Source of the DNA: Sulfitobacter sp. SK012
Lineage (GTDB): Bacteria > Pseudomonadota > Alphaproteobacteria > Rhodobacterales > Rhodobacteraceae
Assembly: GCF_003352085.1 (NCBI RefSeq)
Contig: NZ_CP025805.1
Coordinates: forward strand, 124,001-188,000
Length of the DNA: 64,000 nt
Reading direction: 5' to 3'
In this document: piece by piece, positions 37,837-47,388 of the stretch
Layout of the letters: every line of letters starts with the position of its first letter
Numbering within the stretch: the stretch's first letter is position 1
Notes under the pieces: generated by a model
The model's database searches: none
What the model saw: the letters and a program-made list of their open reading frames with translations, nothing else
Told to the model about the DNA's origin: nothing
Program-made: the position numbers and the translations under genes

Positions 37837-38691
37837 ATGAAGAACCAAACCATTCTGACTCTGATCGGGCTCGGTAGCAAGCCATCAGAGCTTGGTCCCT
37901 TTTTTGAACGCGCCCGAGAAACGTCAGCTCACCTTGCTGTAATCGTGACTGGCACCGCGCCCCCGTTTCCAATTTCGGCCTATTCCGCGTCCGCTTATGG
38001 TGCGGTTGCCTTTGATGACACGTGGCAGATCATGTATGCTGAAGGGCGCAAAAAAATGATCGCGAAAACCGAGGAAATTGAAGCGCTCTTGGCTACGCAC
38101 AACGTTTCAGGCGATGTGGCACTGGCTTACGGCGAAGCACGATTAATTGAGGATGCCATCGCCCGCCGTGCCTGTTTGTGCAATCTAGTCCATGTCAGCA
38201 ACGATTTGCGCACCGATGGTCATGCGTTTGACCATTCATTACGAGGCGCTCTTTTTGCGTCCCCAGCCGGGGTCGTCTTGAATGCGATACCGATGAGGGA
38301 AAAGAATGGCGGTGACCACCTTATGATAGCTTGGGACACCAGCTTACCTGCGGCACGCGCTATTCAGGCAGCACTACCTCAAATTGTAGAAGCCAGCCAG
38401 ATCACGATCGCTGTTTTTGACCCCGTCACAACCGAAACAGAAAGCGGCGAGAACCCTGGCTCTGATCTAGCAAAATGGCTCAGTCATATGGGCTGCAAGG
38501 TCACCGTGCAGCAATATCCAAGCGGCAGTAAGGAAATAGGTGCCTGTATATTGGACCGGGCCGAAGAACTGGGTGCCGACCTGGTCGTGATGGGCGCATA
38601 TGGTCATGCACGGATGCGCCAGGCGATGTTGGGTGGCACCACGCGAACCTTGATAGAACAAACTGGCCTCCCTGTGCTGCTTGCGCATTAA
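37837..38691 (+). CDS. Universal stress protein with two UspA domains
   Basis: This 284-residue protein starts after AAAGGAC. Residues 1-140 are a degenerate UspA domain (MKNQTILTLIGLGSKPSELG), while residues 160-284 are the better conserved one, ending DLVVMGAYGHARMRQAMLGG then TTRTLIEQTGLPVLLAH, with the GxxGHxRxRxxxLGGxT nucleotide loop. Tandem Usp proteins of this kind are typical of hypoxia and stationary-phase regulons. It shares size and layout with the tandem Usp at 49.0 kb. An FNR box lies about 62 bp upstream. Confidence 0.92.
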   Translation: MKNQTILTLIGLGSKPSELGPFFERARETSAHLAVIVTGTAPPFPISAYSASAYGAVAFDDTWQIMYAEGRKKMIAKTEEIEALLATHNVSGDVALAYGEARLIEDAIARRACLCNLVHVSNDLRTDGHAFDHSLRGALFASPAGVVLNAIPMREKNGGDHLMIAWDTSLPAARAIQAALPQIVEASQITIAVFDPVTTETESGENPGSDLAKWLSHMGCKVTVQQYPSGSKEIGACILDRAEELGADLVVMGAYGHARMRQAMLGGTTRTLIEQTGLPVLLAH

Positions 38692-38725
38692 CCAAGAGGT
38701 CCCGGTCCTTCGGAACGGTGGTTGC

Positions 38726-38915
38726 CTATTCCGCTGCCTCCGAGGGGCCGCTTTCTGTTCGACGGGCCAGGCTGGAGTAAGCGTCATACTGCGACAGGAA
38801 CACCTCGCCTGTCAGATCATCCAGGAATTTGACGCGATGCAATCGATCCATAACGGGGCCTTTGACTTCTGACAGATGCAATTTGATATCCAGCCCGAAA
38901 AGCCGTGAATTCAGT
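38726..38915 (-). pseudogene. C-terminal remnant of a SulP-family anion transporter (STAS end)
   Basis: The minus strand reads LNSRLFGLDIKLHLSEVKGP then VMDRLHRVKFLDDLTGEVFL and SQYDAYSSLARR, with a TAG at 38726. The HLSEVKGPVMDRL...FLxxLTGxVFLSQYDA pattern is that of the cytoplasmic STAS tail of SulP sulfate/bicarbonate-type transporters. An upstream TAA cuts the frame, and the membrane domain is absent. It is a dead 3' end. Confidence 0.7.
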
Positions 38916-39224
38916 TAAGTGCGTGTTTTGCAGATGCAGCGAACGGCAGGCTCGACGGGCCGCATCGCTGCATACAACATGTCCGGCGAGCGGCAGCTAA
39001 GGGCCGTTAGGCTCCGGATCTATAAAACCACTAGCCAATGTCAGTACTTTACCAAAGGTCATATGCAGCCCAAGGTGGTGATATACAGCACTAAACGGAC
39101 TGACTCATTCAACGGTGAAGGATAAATCCATGGATCGCTTTAAATCCACCAGATTAAAGTCGGAACACCGGAAAAGTACGATTTCCTGCCTGACCATGAA
39201 GCCGAATAGGTCAAAGGAGTGACG
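38916..39224. other. 309-bp gap before the DevBCA-type operon
   Basis: I see no gene and no convincing FNR box in it. It should contain the promoter of the exporter operon; AAAGGAG at 39213-39219 is the ribosome-binding site of the first gene. Confidence 0.4.
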
Positions 39225-40448
39225 ATGAGCCGCGATGAAAATGGCAACACCACACCTATGCCACTTAGAGACAATGGGCTGGAACAGTCATCTAGGGCGT
39301 TTGCTTCAAATGTAATGGGTAAATCAAAGTTGTACCTGATCCCACTCTTTATGTTGACGCTTTTCACAGGCGCTGTCATCGGAATGTATTTTCAGCCTCC
39401 AGGATTGCGCATTTTTTTCAATGCCACGGGACTTGAACCTGGGGCGGGGACTGAAACTCCCATCGCGGTTGCGATCCAGAAAGTCTCATCACAAGAAGAA
39501 ATCGCTGTCGTAAGTGAGGGCGATGTCGTGGCTTTAGGCCGCATTATCCCGCGGGGCGATGTGATCCGGGTAGCGACCCCGTCTGGTGCCGGAGATGCAA
39601 GAATTGCTGAAATCCGTGTCGTGGAGGGCAACCAAGTACAGGCAAATGACGTTCTAGCCATCCTTGATAATCTGCCTCAGCTGGAAAGTCGCGTTGTCTC
39701 AGCTCAAGCCAGTATTGGTGTCCGGGAGGCAAATCTGTTGCAAACGCGAGCGTCCATCCGCGCCAGTCTTGACGAGACTCAGGCAGGGCTGGAGCGCGCG
39801 GAGGCAACGGCCAAAATGGCTCAGTCCGACCTGAGCAGGGCAACATCGCTTTTTGAACGCGACCTTGTGACACGTGCGGACTTTGATCGTGTTATAGCCC
39901 GCGCTAACGAAGCGGGCCGTGATGTAGAGCGGAACATCGCAACACTTTCTCGATACGAAACCGGGTCGGAAATTGTCCAGGCCGATATTGCTGTTGCTGA
40001 AGCAAACCTACAAGCTGCTCGCGCCGAGCTGGCCCGGGCCCGCCAAGACCTAGAAGGTGCGTTTGTTCGTGCGCCTGTGGCAGGAACAGTGCTGGATATT
40101 AACGCTCATGTTGGAGAGCGTCCTGCCAATACCGGCATTTTTGACCTTGGTGACACGTCGCAAATGACTGTTGAAGCCGAAGTGTATCAAACCATGATTG
40201 GCAGGGTCGCCATTGGGGATCCTGTGACCGCCAGCGCCGGCGCGCTTCGGGAGGAACTTTCAGGTATCGTCTCCGCAATTGGGATGGAGATTGGCCGTCA
40301 GTCGATCACGTCCGATGACCCAGCTGCAAATACAGATGCTCGCGTGGTTGATGTAATTATAATGCTCGACGCAGCTTCATCGGACATAGCCCGTCGCTTT
40401 ACCAACCTTGAGACCATTGTTCGGATCGATGCGGGCCGTGCTGAATGA
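39225..40448 (+). CDS. HlyD/DevB-type membrane fusion protein
   Basis: The ATG at 39225 has AAAGGAG 6 bp upstream; a GTG two codons earlier overlaps that site. The 407-residue protein has one N-terminal membrane anchor (LYLIPLFMLTLFTGAVIGMY), then a lipoyl-like half (GRIIPRGDVIRVATPSG ... VVEGNQVQANDVLAILDN), a long coiled coil (about 145-260) and the returning half FVRAPVAGTVLDINAHVGER. It links an inner-membrane ABC exporter to an outer-membrane channel, as DevB does in cyanobacteria. The stop overlaps the permease start by 4 bp. Confidence 0.9.
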   Translation: MSRDENGNTTPMPLRDNGLEQSSRAFASNVMGKSKLYLIPLFMLTLFTGAVIGMYFQPPGLRIFFNATGLEPGAGTETPIAVAIQKVSSQEEIAVVSEGDVVALGRIIPRGDVIRVATPSGAGDARIAEIRVVEGNQVQANDVLAILDNLPQLESRVVSAQASIGVREANLLQTRASIRASLDETQAGLERAEATAKMAQSDLSRATSLFERDLVTRADFDRVIARANEAGRDVERNIATLSRYETGSEIVQADIAVAEANLQAARAELARARQDLEGAFVRAPVAGTVLDINAHVGERPANTGIFDLGDTSQMTVEAEVYQTMIGRVAIGDPVTASAGALREELSGIVSAIGMEIGRQSITSDDPAANTDARVVDVIIMLDAASSDIARRFTNLETIVRIDAGRAE

Positions 40449-41620
40449 GCAGACTGTTAACCTATCTGTTCGGACGTTTGCCCATTGGCTGGCTGCAACT
40501 GGCCCATAACAAGGCCAGGTTGGTTGCTGCCGTCGCTGGCGTGGCCTTCGCCAATTTGCTCGTGTTCATGCAATTGGGCATACTTGGTGCTCTTAATGGC
40601 TCTACGGTCGCGCCTTATGTATTGCTGAACGCGGACATCATTATTTCATCTGAGGATGGCAATACTCTGACAGATAGTGGCAACGTAGCACGCGCGCGCA
40701 TGTTTCAGGCGCTTGGGGTTCCCGGCGTTGCATTCGCGGCCCCTCTCTTCGTCGGCAACGTTCCCTTTAGCATGTCAGATGGCACCTCAGTTTCTCTTTT
40801 GGCTTTCGGGATGGACACATCGCGGCCCGAGTTTGCGTCACCAGTAATCGCAGCATCGATGCCTAGGTTAGAGATTGAAAACACCGCGCTGCTCGACACC
40901 CAAACAAGAGGTGTCCCCGCATCGGCATTCGACAGACTGTTCGAGGGCCAGTCTTTTGGTTTCGAAATTAATGGCCAGACCCTGACTGCAATTGGAACGC
41001 TGGAGGTGGGAGGAGGATTTCTTGCCGATGGCACCGTTGTAGTTTCCGAGCAGACCTTCTTTCGGTTTTTTGAACGACGCAGCAGCAGTGTACCCAGTCA
41101 TATCCTTATCAAGGTGGCCGACGGTATATCCGCTGAGCGCGTCGTTCAGCGGATACAAGCTGTCCTGCCAAAGCAAAGCGTCAAAGTGCAAACAATCGAG
41201 AATTCGGCAAAAGCCGACTTAGCCTTCATGTCTACGCAACGGCCAACCGGGATCATTTTCGGATTTGGCGTTGTGATTGGCCTGATAGTTGGCATTGTAA
41301 TCGTATATCAGGTCTTATCCACGGATGTAGCCGATCACTTACGAGAATATGCGACTTTCAAGGCAATGGGCTTTGGGCAACCATTCTTCTTGGGTATTGT
41401 ATTCGAAGAAGCAATTGTGCTGGCAGTCTTTGGTTTCATTCCCGGGTTTATCGTATCAATTGGCCTCTATTCTGCGCTGAGTTCGGTGACGAGCTTACCG
41501 GTTGAAATGGAAGCGAGCAGGGCAATTCTGGTCTTTCTGGGTACGCTAGCAGCTTGCACCATCTCCGGCGCAATTGCGACACGACGCCTAGCGGGCGCGG
41601 ATCCTGCGGATTTGTTTTAA
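40445..41620 (+). CDS. DevC-type ABC transporter permease (FtsX/MacB fold)
   Basis: This 391-residue membrane protein has an N-terminal helix (ARLVAAVAGVAFANLLVFMQ), a periplasmic domain of about 220 residues and three C-terminal helices (GVVIGLIVGIVIVYQVL, FLGIVFEEAIVLAVFGFI, AILVFLGTLAACTISGAIA). The opening WLQLAHNKARLVAAVAGVAF and the YEYATFKAMGF-like segment REYATFKAMGFGQPFF are DevC hallmarks. DevBCA exports glycolipids in heterocysts; here the cargo is unknown. It overlaps both neighbours. Confidence 0.88.
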   Translation: MSRLLTYLFGRLPIGWLQLAHNKARLVAAVAGVAFANLLVFMQLGILGALNGSTVAPYVLLNADIIISSEDGNTLTDSGNVARARMFQALGVPGVAFAAPLFVGNVPFSMSDGTSVSLLAFGMDTSRPEFASPVIAASMPRLEIENTALLDTQTRGVPASAFDRLFEGQSFGFEINGQTLTAIGTLEVGGGFLADGTVVVSEQTFFRFFERRSSSVPSHILIKVADGISAERVVQRIQAVLPKQSVKVQTIENSAKADLAFMSTQRPTGIIFGFGVVIGLIVGIVIVYQVLSTDVADHLREYATFKAMGFGQPFFLGIVFEEAIVLAVFGFIPGFIVSIGLYSALSSVTSLPVEMEASRAILVFLGTLAACTISGAIATRRLAGADPADLF

Positions 41621-42312
41621 TGTCTGATGGCGAGCCAATCCGCTTGACGGGCCTGAACCACTACTTCGGCAAAGGTGAGGCTCGCAAACAGGCAATTTGG
41701 AATGTAAATCTAAGTATTGCTCTGGGTAGCCTGACCATTCTGATGGGACCGTCGGGATCGGGAAAAACCACGCTTCTCACATTAATGGGCTGTTTGCGCG
41801 AAGTGCAAGAAGGCAGCGTACAATTGCTCGAGCACGAATTGCATGGCGCTACCGAAGCGACAATGGTGATGTTGAGAAGACGATTAGGCTTCATCTTTCA
41901 AGCGCACAACCTGCATGAAAGCCTGACCGCAACACAGAATGTTCTGATGGGATTACAAGTGCATGGCAATGGAAATGCTGCCAAGCAGTTGCGTGCGGCA
42001 CACCATGTCTTGGACATTTTGGGTCTTTCTGATCGTATGAGCTATCTGCCGGCAAACCTCTCAGGTGGACAGAAGCAGCGCGTCGCAGTCGCCCGAGCAA
42101 TGGTGTCAAACCCTGAGATTATCTTTGCAGATGAACCTACCGCTGCGCTGGACAAAGAGTCTGGCATGAACGTCGTCGCAATGCTCAAGGCTCTTGGGAA
42201 GTCACGGAAAATGACGACTGTAATGGTGACACATGACAACCGAATTCTCGAAATGGCCGACCGAGTTATCACGATGGAAGAAGGTCGTATTGTCGACGAC
42301 TATATTGTGTAA
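41620..42312 (+). CDS. DevA-type ABC transporter ATP-binding protein
   Basis: The start at 41620 overlaps the permease stop (TAATG); a longer frame upstream runs through the permease end. The 230-residue protein has Walker A GPSGSGKTTLLTLMG, signature LSGGQKQRVAVARAM and Walker B IIFADEPTAALDKESG, all intact. It completes a DevBCA/MacB-like exporter. Shortly after its stop the IS5 element begins, so any following gene of the operon may have been lost. Confidence 0.92.
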   Translation: MSDGEPIRLTGLNHYFGKGEARKQAIWNVNLSIALGSLTILMGPSGSGKTTLLTLMGCLREVQEGSVQLLEHELHGATEATMVMLRRRLGFIFQAHNLHESLTATQNVLMGLQVHGNGNAAKQLRAAHHVLDILGLSDRMSYLPANLSGGQKQRVAVARAMVSNPEIIFADEPTAALDKESGMNVVAMLKALGKSRKMTTVMVTHDNRILEMADRVITMEEGRIVDDYIV

Positions 42313-42444
42313 TCAGCGTTGATTTTCTGAGATTGAAAAAGGTTGAGAGCAGCACTTTGGTCCTGGCGTTTAGTCACATTTAGGAGCTAAAAATCTGCAA
42401 AGCTTTGGGCCGCTTCGCGTGTCTCACAAAACACCACCAGCGAT

Positions 42445-43543
42445 GGCCTTGTTGCACGGATCAGCTGCAACTGGGAACGCGCCCTACCGGAGACGGAATT
42501 CAGGCGATGCGTTCGAAACGTGGCCTGCCAAGTCCGGTCATTCTGTTGAGAACCTGCACGCCAATCCTGGCCTCTGTTTTCTGATTTTCGAAGTTGTGTG
42601 CCTTTAGCTTGGGCCCAATAACTGTTTTCCAACGGCCCATGAGAGTTTCACCTCGGCTGCGTTGATTGTAGCCAGATGACTTCTGCCATGCTCTTCGTCC
42701 GTGCGCGCGAATGTCGGCAATATGGCGATCACGAATGCTCGGGTTTTGCGCGGCGTCTGTGCTCAGGACCGCGTTTTTGGGTGGTGGAATCGTGACCTCG
42801 ATCGTCGATCCGAACCGAGCGGCAAGCAAATCAGATGTTGGTTCTCCGTCGTAAGCGCCATCCGCGAGGAACAGATCAACTGGACCGGCGACTTGATCCA
42901 AGAGATCTGGCAGCGCCGTCGGATCGCCGATAACATTGGTGGCCAGGTCGGAGCAGACGATCTCCCCGCTGACAAGATCAAGGCCGAGGTGCAGCTTGCG
43001 CCAAGAGCGCCGTTTGCGTTTGGTTTCATGCTTTTCCTCAAGCCATTCGCTCTCGCCGAAGATCTTCAGGCCGGTACTGTCGACATCCAGTTGGATTGGA
43101 GCGCGCATGGTCGGGTTTTGCGTTTCTGCCAAAGTCAGCCCATTGCCCCGGCGCGATAAGGTGGAAAAATCCGGCACCGCGACCTCAACCCCCAACAACC
43201 TCGCAATAGAGCGCATCAAGCCTTGGGTTTGACGCAGCGGTTGCTTGAAGACCAGGCCCAGCGTCAGGCACAGTTCGATCTCCAGATCAGAGTAATGCGG
43301 CTGCCCGCCTCGCGTTGTTCGGCGCGGCGCCGACCACAACCCAAGCGCATCACCGCTGATCCAGACAGTCAGATCACCGCGCCGCCGCAGGCCCTCGTTT
43401 TAACTAGCCCAATTGGTCACCCGATGATTTTGCTTCGGGATCTTGTCACGACGATCAGCGTTAAATTTGTGCGGTATTTACAGCTTCCCGAAAAGAACAG
43501 GCCGCATCGATATCAGCGCAGGGGCGATCCGTGCAACAAGGCC
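42445..43543. mobile_element. IS5-family (IS427-like) insertion sequence with 18-bp perfect terminal repeats
   Basis: The perfect inverted repeats GGCCTTGTTGCACGGATC lie at 42445-42462 and 43526-43543, so the element is 1099 bp. The single transposase gene on the minus strand carries a nonsense codon. I see no clear target duplication. It separates the DevBCA-type operon from the HlyD-RbbA operon. The left flank (minus strand, 42387-42444) ends a protein-like reading SLVVFCETREAAQSFADF, which may be the tail of a gene the element interrupted. Confidence 0.88.
42500..43450 (-). pseudogene. IS5-family transposase with an in-frame TAA
   Basis: The N-terminal part reads RRDKIPKQNHRVTNWAS, TAA (43400-43402), NEGLRRRGDLTVWISGDALG, then the rest is open to 42500. 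The homologous fragment at 4 kb has TAT at this codon. The DDE core is present: QLDVDSTGLKIFGESEWLEE, then FLADGAYDGEPT and the GRWKTVIGPKLKA helix. A shortened protein could start at a TTG near 43339, but it would lack the N-terminal DNA-binding part. The exact start is uncertain because no ATG precedes RRDKIP. Confidence 0.82.
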
Positions 43544-43699
43544 CTCTATGACCGAGTTGTGGGACGTAGCAGGAATTCACTACAATTATCTCAATGTTAG
43601 CTGACCTTTAGAAAGCGTCAATTTGATCCAACGCAAGGCGAGCCGCCCAATTATCAAATAGACATTGAAAATGTGTCATGGACTACTGGGTGCCAGAAT

Positions 43700-44695
43700 A
43701 TGAAAATGGGAACAGGAGCGATACTCGCCGCAATAGCGCTGCTGCTTGCAGGCGTAGCGGCCTATGTGTTTGTCTCGAAGAACGGCGAGGAACTACCGGC
43801 TGGCTTTGCCCAGAGCAATGGGCGGATCGAGGCAGAGCAAACCGAAATCGCGCCAACCCTTGCCGGACGCATCGCGCGGGTATTGGTGGCCGAAGGTGAC
43901 ATGGTTGCCTTGGGCGATGTTCTGGTCGAAATGGACACTGACGAGCTCTCTGCTACACATGATCGTGCTAGAGCCGAGGCTGCACTGGCACGCCAAACGA
44001 AGGCCGAAGCCGAGGCGGTGGTCGTTCAGCGTGAGAGTGAGCTCCATCGCGCCGCGCACGTGCTTGACCGAGCCAAGGCATTGCTGACAGGTCGAAATAT
44101 CTCTGAGACCGTTTTTGAGGAACGCGAAACCGCGTACCTGGTTGCCGAAGCGGTGCTGGGCGCGTCCAAGGCCCGGGTCGCAACCACGGATAGTCAGATT
44201 GCTGCTGCAGAGGCTGAGGTGCGCCGGATCGCAGCACAGATCGAAGACAGCGCTCTTCTTGCGCCTGCGCCGGGGCGCGTGCTCTACCGACTGGCGGAGC
44301 CCGGCGAGGTCGTCAGAGCAGGCGGCCCGATCCTGACGCTCATAAACTTAGAGAACGTTTATATGGAAGTGTTTCTCCCTGCCCGCGAGGCAGGGCTCTT
44401 GCCGATTGGAGCAGAGGCACGCATCGTGCTCGACGTTCTGCCGAATTTTGCAATTCCCGCAACTGTCACTTTCGTTTCCCCGGAGGCACAGTTCACGCCT
44501 AGGCAGGTCGAAACGATGAGCGAACGCGAGCAACTGGTCTTTCGCGTTCGAGTTCGCATCCCAAAGGACTTGGTCGCAGAGCGGATCGAGCATGTGAAGA
44601 CCGGTCTTCGCGGCATGGCCGTGATCCGGATCGCTTCCGAAGGCGTTTGGCCCGAAGAATTGGAGAGGCGCATTCCACCTGAGCTTTTCGAATGA
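43700..44695 (+). CDS. HlyD-family periplasmic adaptor of an ABC-2 exporter (YhiI-like)
   Basis: The start at 43700 gives MKMGTGAILAAIALLLAGVA, a short cytoplasmic tail plus anchor helix; an upstream GTG at 43673 is possible. The 331-residue protein has biotinyl-lipoyl halves around GRIARVLVAEGDMVALGDVL and LLAPAPGRVLYRLAEPGEVV, with a coiled coil between (about 90-190) and a beta-barrel after. In E. coli the order yhiI - rbbA - yhhJ is the same as here. The stop overlaps the next gene by 4 bp. It probably brings the exporter to an outer-membrane channel. Confidence 0.9.
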   Translation: MKMGTGAILAAIALLLAGVAAYVFVSKNGEELPAGFAQSNGRIEAEQTEIAPTLAGRIARVLVAEGDMVALGDVLVEMDTDELSATHDRARAEAALARQTKAEAEAVVVQRESELHRAAHVLDRAKALLTGRNISETVFEERETAYLVAEAVLGASKARVATTDSQIAAAEAEVRRIAAQIEDSALLAPAPGRVLYRLAEPGEVVRAGGPILTLINLENVYMEVFLPAREAGLLPIGAEARIVLDVLPNFAIPATVTFVSPEAQFTPRQVETMSEREQLVFRVRVRIPKDLVAERIEHVKTGLRGMAVIRIASEGVWPEELERRIPPELFE

Positions 44696-47388
44696 GTGCC
44701 GGGACCGCCGAAACTGACCTTCGTATTGTAGGGGTCACCCATAAGTACCGCGAGCACACAGCGCTGAATGCGCTTTCGCTGGATTTGCCTGCCGGTTGGC
44801 TCGTCGGGTTTATCGGGCCCGACGGGGTCGGCAAGTCGACGCTCTTGGGTCTGATCACCGGCGCGAAAAAACTGCAGGCCGGAACCATCGGCGTCCTAGG
44901 GGGGGCAATCGACGATCCCGCGCATCGACGCCGCGTATGCCCCGCCATTGCCTTCATGCCGCAGGGGCTGGGCCGCAATCTCTATGCTGACTTGTCGGTG
45001 CGCGAGAACCTTGAGTTTTTCTCGCGCCTCTTCGGGCAAAGCAAGGAGGAGCGCGACATTCGGATCGCGGCGTTATTGTCAGCGACGGGGCTTGCGCCCT
45101 TCGCTGACCGGCTGATGGGTAAGCTCTCGGGCGGCATGAAACAAAAGCTGGGGCTTTGCTGTGCGCTCATCCACGATCCGAAACTTTTAGTGTTGGACGA
45201 GCCAACGACCGGTGTCGACCCGGTGTCACGCCGTCAGTTCTGGGCGCTAATTCGCGCGATCAGGGGAAACAACCCAGAGCTCTCTGTCCTTGTCTCGACC
45301 GCCTATATGGAGGAAGCTCAGAGCTTCGACTGGATCGTCGCGATGGATGCGGGACGCGCGCTCTTCCAAGGCAAACCGGGCGATTTGAGGTGCCAGGCCA
45401 AGGACTTCGAAACGGCTTACCGGAGCCTTCGGGCACACAGAGGGTCACAACATATAGCGGATAATCTGCCGGTGCGCCGGGTCGATACAGACCCTGTCAT
45501 CACCGCGCGCGGATTGACACGGCGTTTCGGCGACTTCACTGCCGTCGACCATGTCGAATTCTCGATCAACCGCGGAGAGATCTTTGGCTTTCTCGGATCG
45601 AACGGCTGCGGTAAGTCGACAACTATGAAAATGCTGACAGGACTGCTGCCTGCGAGCGCGGGCGAGGCATTTCTGTTCGGCAGACCAGTTGACGCGCGCG
45701 ACCTGGAGACGCGCCGCGAGATTGGCTACATGAGCCAAGCATTCTCACTCTATGGCGAGTTGACCGTTCATCAGAACCTTAAACTCCATGCCCGCATCTT
45801 CGATATCGCTGATCAGACGGCTCGGATTAACAAATTGATGAGGCGTTTTGGTCTGGACGCGCATGGAGACACGTTGGCCGCGGCCCTCCCGCTTGGCATC
45901 AAACAGCGCTTGTCACTGGCCGTAGCGGTGATCCATCGACCGCGCGTGCTTATCCTGGACGAACCGACTTCGGGCGTGGACCCAGAGGCGCGCGACTCGT
46001 TCTGGGTCTTGCTGGTTGAACTCTCACGCGAGGAAGGCGTGACGATCTTTGTCTCGACACATTTTATGGCAGAAGCCGAACGATGTGATCGGGTCTCATT
46101 CATGCACGCGGGCCGGGTTCTTGCCGAAGGCACGCCAAGCGCGTTGATCGCCAATCAGAAGGCAGACAACCTAGAGGACGCGTTTATCGCAATAATGGAA
46201 GCCGATGAGCCACCGGTACAGGTGTTCGCCCCTGCGGTCCCGGATGAAGCAAAAACCGCCGGGTCCGGAAATAGCGTCGGGCGCATCCTCGCATATGCGC
46301 GACGCGAGACCATCGAAGTGTTGCGTGACCGGGTGCGCCTTGCATTCGCTTTTCTGGGTTCGGCTCTGTTGATGCTGGTCTTCTGTTTTGGGATATCGCT
46401 GGACATTGATGAGTTGGATTTCGCGGTCCTTGACCTCTCACAGGGGCCAGAAAGTCGCGCCTATATCGCAGAAATCGCCGGGTCGCGATACTTTAGGCAA
46501 ACGCCGCCGCTGGCCAGTGCTGCGGAAGGCCGCAGCCGACTGAGTGCAGGCGATGTCTCGTTGGTCATCGAACTGCCACCTGATTTTGGGCGCAAGCTAC
46601 GTGCCGGCGAAATGACCGAGGTGCTTGCAACTGTGGATGGCGCAATTCCTTTCAAAGGCGAGACGGTAGAGGGCTATGTCGCAGGTTTGCATCAAACTTT
46701 TTTGAGTGTTTTGGCCAACGACAGCGGTGCGGCGCAAACCCAGATCACGCGGATTGAACCACGTTTTCGATATAATCAAAGCTTTGAGAGCATCGCCGCG
46801 ATGGCCCCGGCCATGCCCGCGATCCTTCTCATCATGCTGCCCGCTGTTCTCATGGCAGTCAGCGTCGCGCGGGAAAAGGAGTTGGGCTCAGTCACCAATT
46901 TCTACGTGACCCCGACGACGCGGCTTGAATTTCTAGTCGGAAAGCAGATCCCCTATATCGCCATCGCTTTCGTGAATTTCCTGCTGCTGGCCGCGATGAC
47001 AATTGTGATCTTCGGTGTTCCGCTCAAAGGAGATCCCGTGCCCCTTGCAATTGGCGCACTCCTGTATGTTTGGGCGACCACATCCTATGGGTTACTGATC
47101 GCGACCATGACGTCGAGTCAGGTCGCCGCAACCTTCGCCACGGCCATTGCTTCGGTTGTGCCTACCATCCAATTCTCAGGCCTGCTGCAGCCGGTCTCAA
47201 CACTTGAAGGAGGTGCCCAGATGATCGGCTCACTCTGGCCATCAGCTTATTTTTTACACCTGAACGTCGGTGTCTTTACCAAGGGATTGGGCTGGGAAGC
47301 GCTCGGCTCCGACGTTCTGGCGCTCGCCTGCTTCGGACCAGTTTTTACCACAATCGCAGCTCTCGCGCTCCGAGCACAGGAGAAGTGA
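44692..47388 (+). CDS. RbbA-type ABC transporter: two ATPase domains fused to an ABC-2 membrane domain
   Basis: In this 898-residue protein, the first ATPase domain is residues 1-230: Walker A GPDGVGKSTLLGLITG, signature LSGGMKQKLGLCCAL, Walker B LLVLDEPTTGVDPVS. The second, about 265-500, has Walker A GSNGCGKSTTMKMLTG, a degenerate signature ALPLGIKQRLSLAVAV and Walker B VLILDEPTSGVDPEA. Residues 530-898 form the permease: one helix (LAFAFLGSALLMLVFCFGIS), a periplasmic domain, then five helices. This is the architecture of E. coli RbbA, a membrane protein also reported to bind ribosomes. Whether this copy exports a molecule or touches ribosomes is unknown. It is coupled to both neighbours (ATGA before, direct TGAATG after). 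Confidence 0.9.
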   Translation: MSAGTAETDLRIVGVTHKYREHTALNALSLDLPAGWLVGFIGPDGVGKSTLLGLITGAKKLQAGTIGVLGGAIDDPAHRRRVCPAIAFMPQGLGRNLYADLSVRENLEFFSRLFGQSKEERDIRIAALLSATGLAPFADRLMGKLSGGMKQKLGLCCALIHDPKLLVLDEPTTGVDPVSRRQFWALIRAIRGNNPELSVLVSTAYMEEAQSFDWIVAMDAGRALFQGKPGDLRCQAKDFETAYRSLRAHRGSQHIADNLPVRRVDTDPVITARGLTRRFGDFTAVDHVEFSINRGEIFGFLGSNGCGKSTTMKMLTGLLPASAGEAFLFGRPVDARDLETRREIGYMSQAFSLYGELTVHQNLKLHARIFDIADQTARINKLMRRFGLDAHGDTLAAALPLGIKQRLSLAVAVIHRPRVLILDEPTSGVDPEARDSFWVLLVELSREEGVTIFVSTHFMAEAERCDRVSFMHAGRVLAEGTPSALIANQKADNLEDAFIAIMEADEPPVQVFAPAVPDEAKTAGSGNSVGRILAYARRETIEVLRDRVRLAFAFLGSALLMLVFCFGISLDIDELDFAVLDLSQGPESRAYIAEIAGSRYFRQTPPLASAAEGRSRLSAGDVSLVIELPPDFGRKLRAGEMTEVLATVDGAIPFKGETVEGYVAGLHQTFLSVLANDSGAAQTQITRIEPRFRYNQSFESIAAMAPAMPAILLIMLPAVLMAVSVAREKELGSVTNFYVTPTTRLEFLVGKQIPYIAIAFVNFLLLAAMTIVIFGVPLKGDPVPLAIGALLYVWATTSYGLLIATMTSSQVAATFATAIASVVPTIQFSGLLQPVSTLEGGAQMIGSLWPSAYFLHLNVGVFTKGLGWEALGSDVLALACFGPVFTTIAALALRAQEK

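Noticed and set aside
43623..43636. FNR-like sequence TTGATCCAACGCAA before the HlyD-RbbA operon
   Set aside because: The right half-site (CGCAA) has lost the central T as well as the A, so it is weaker than the other variants and could arise by chance.
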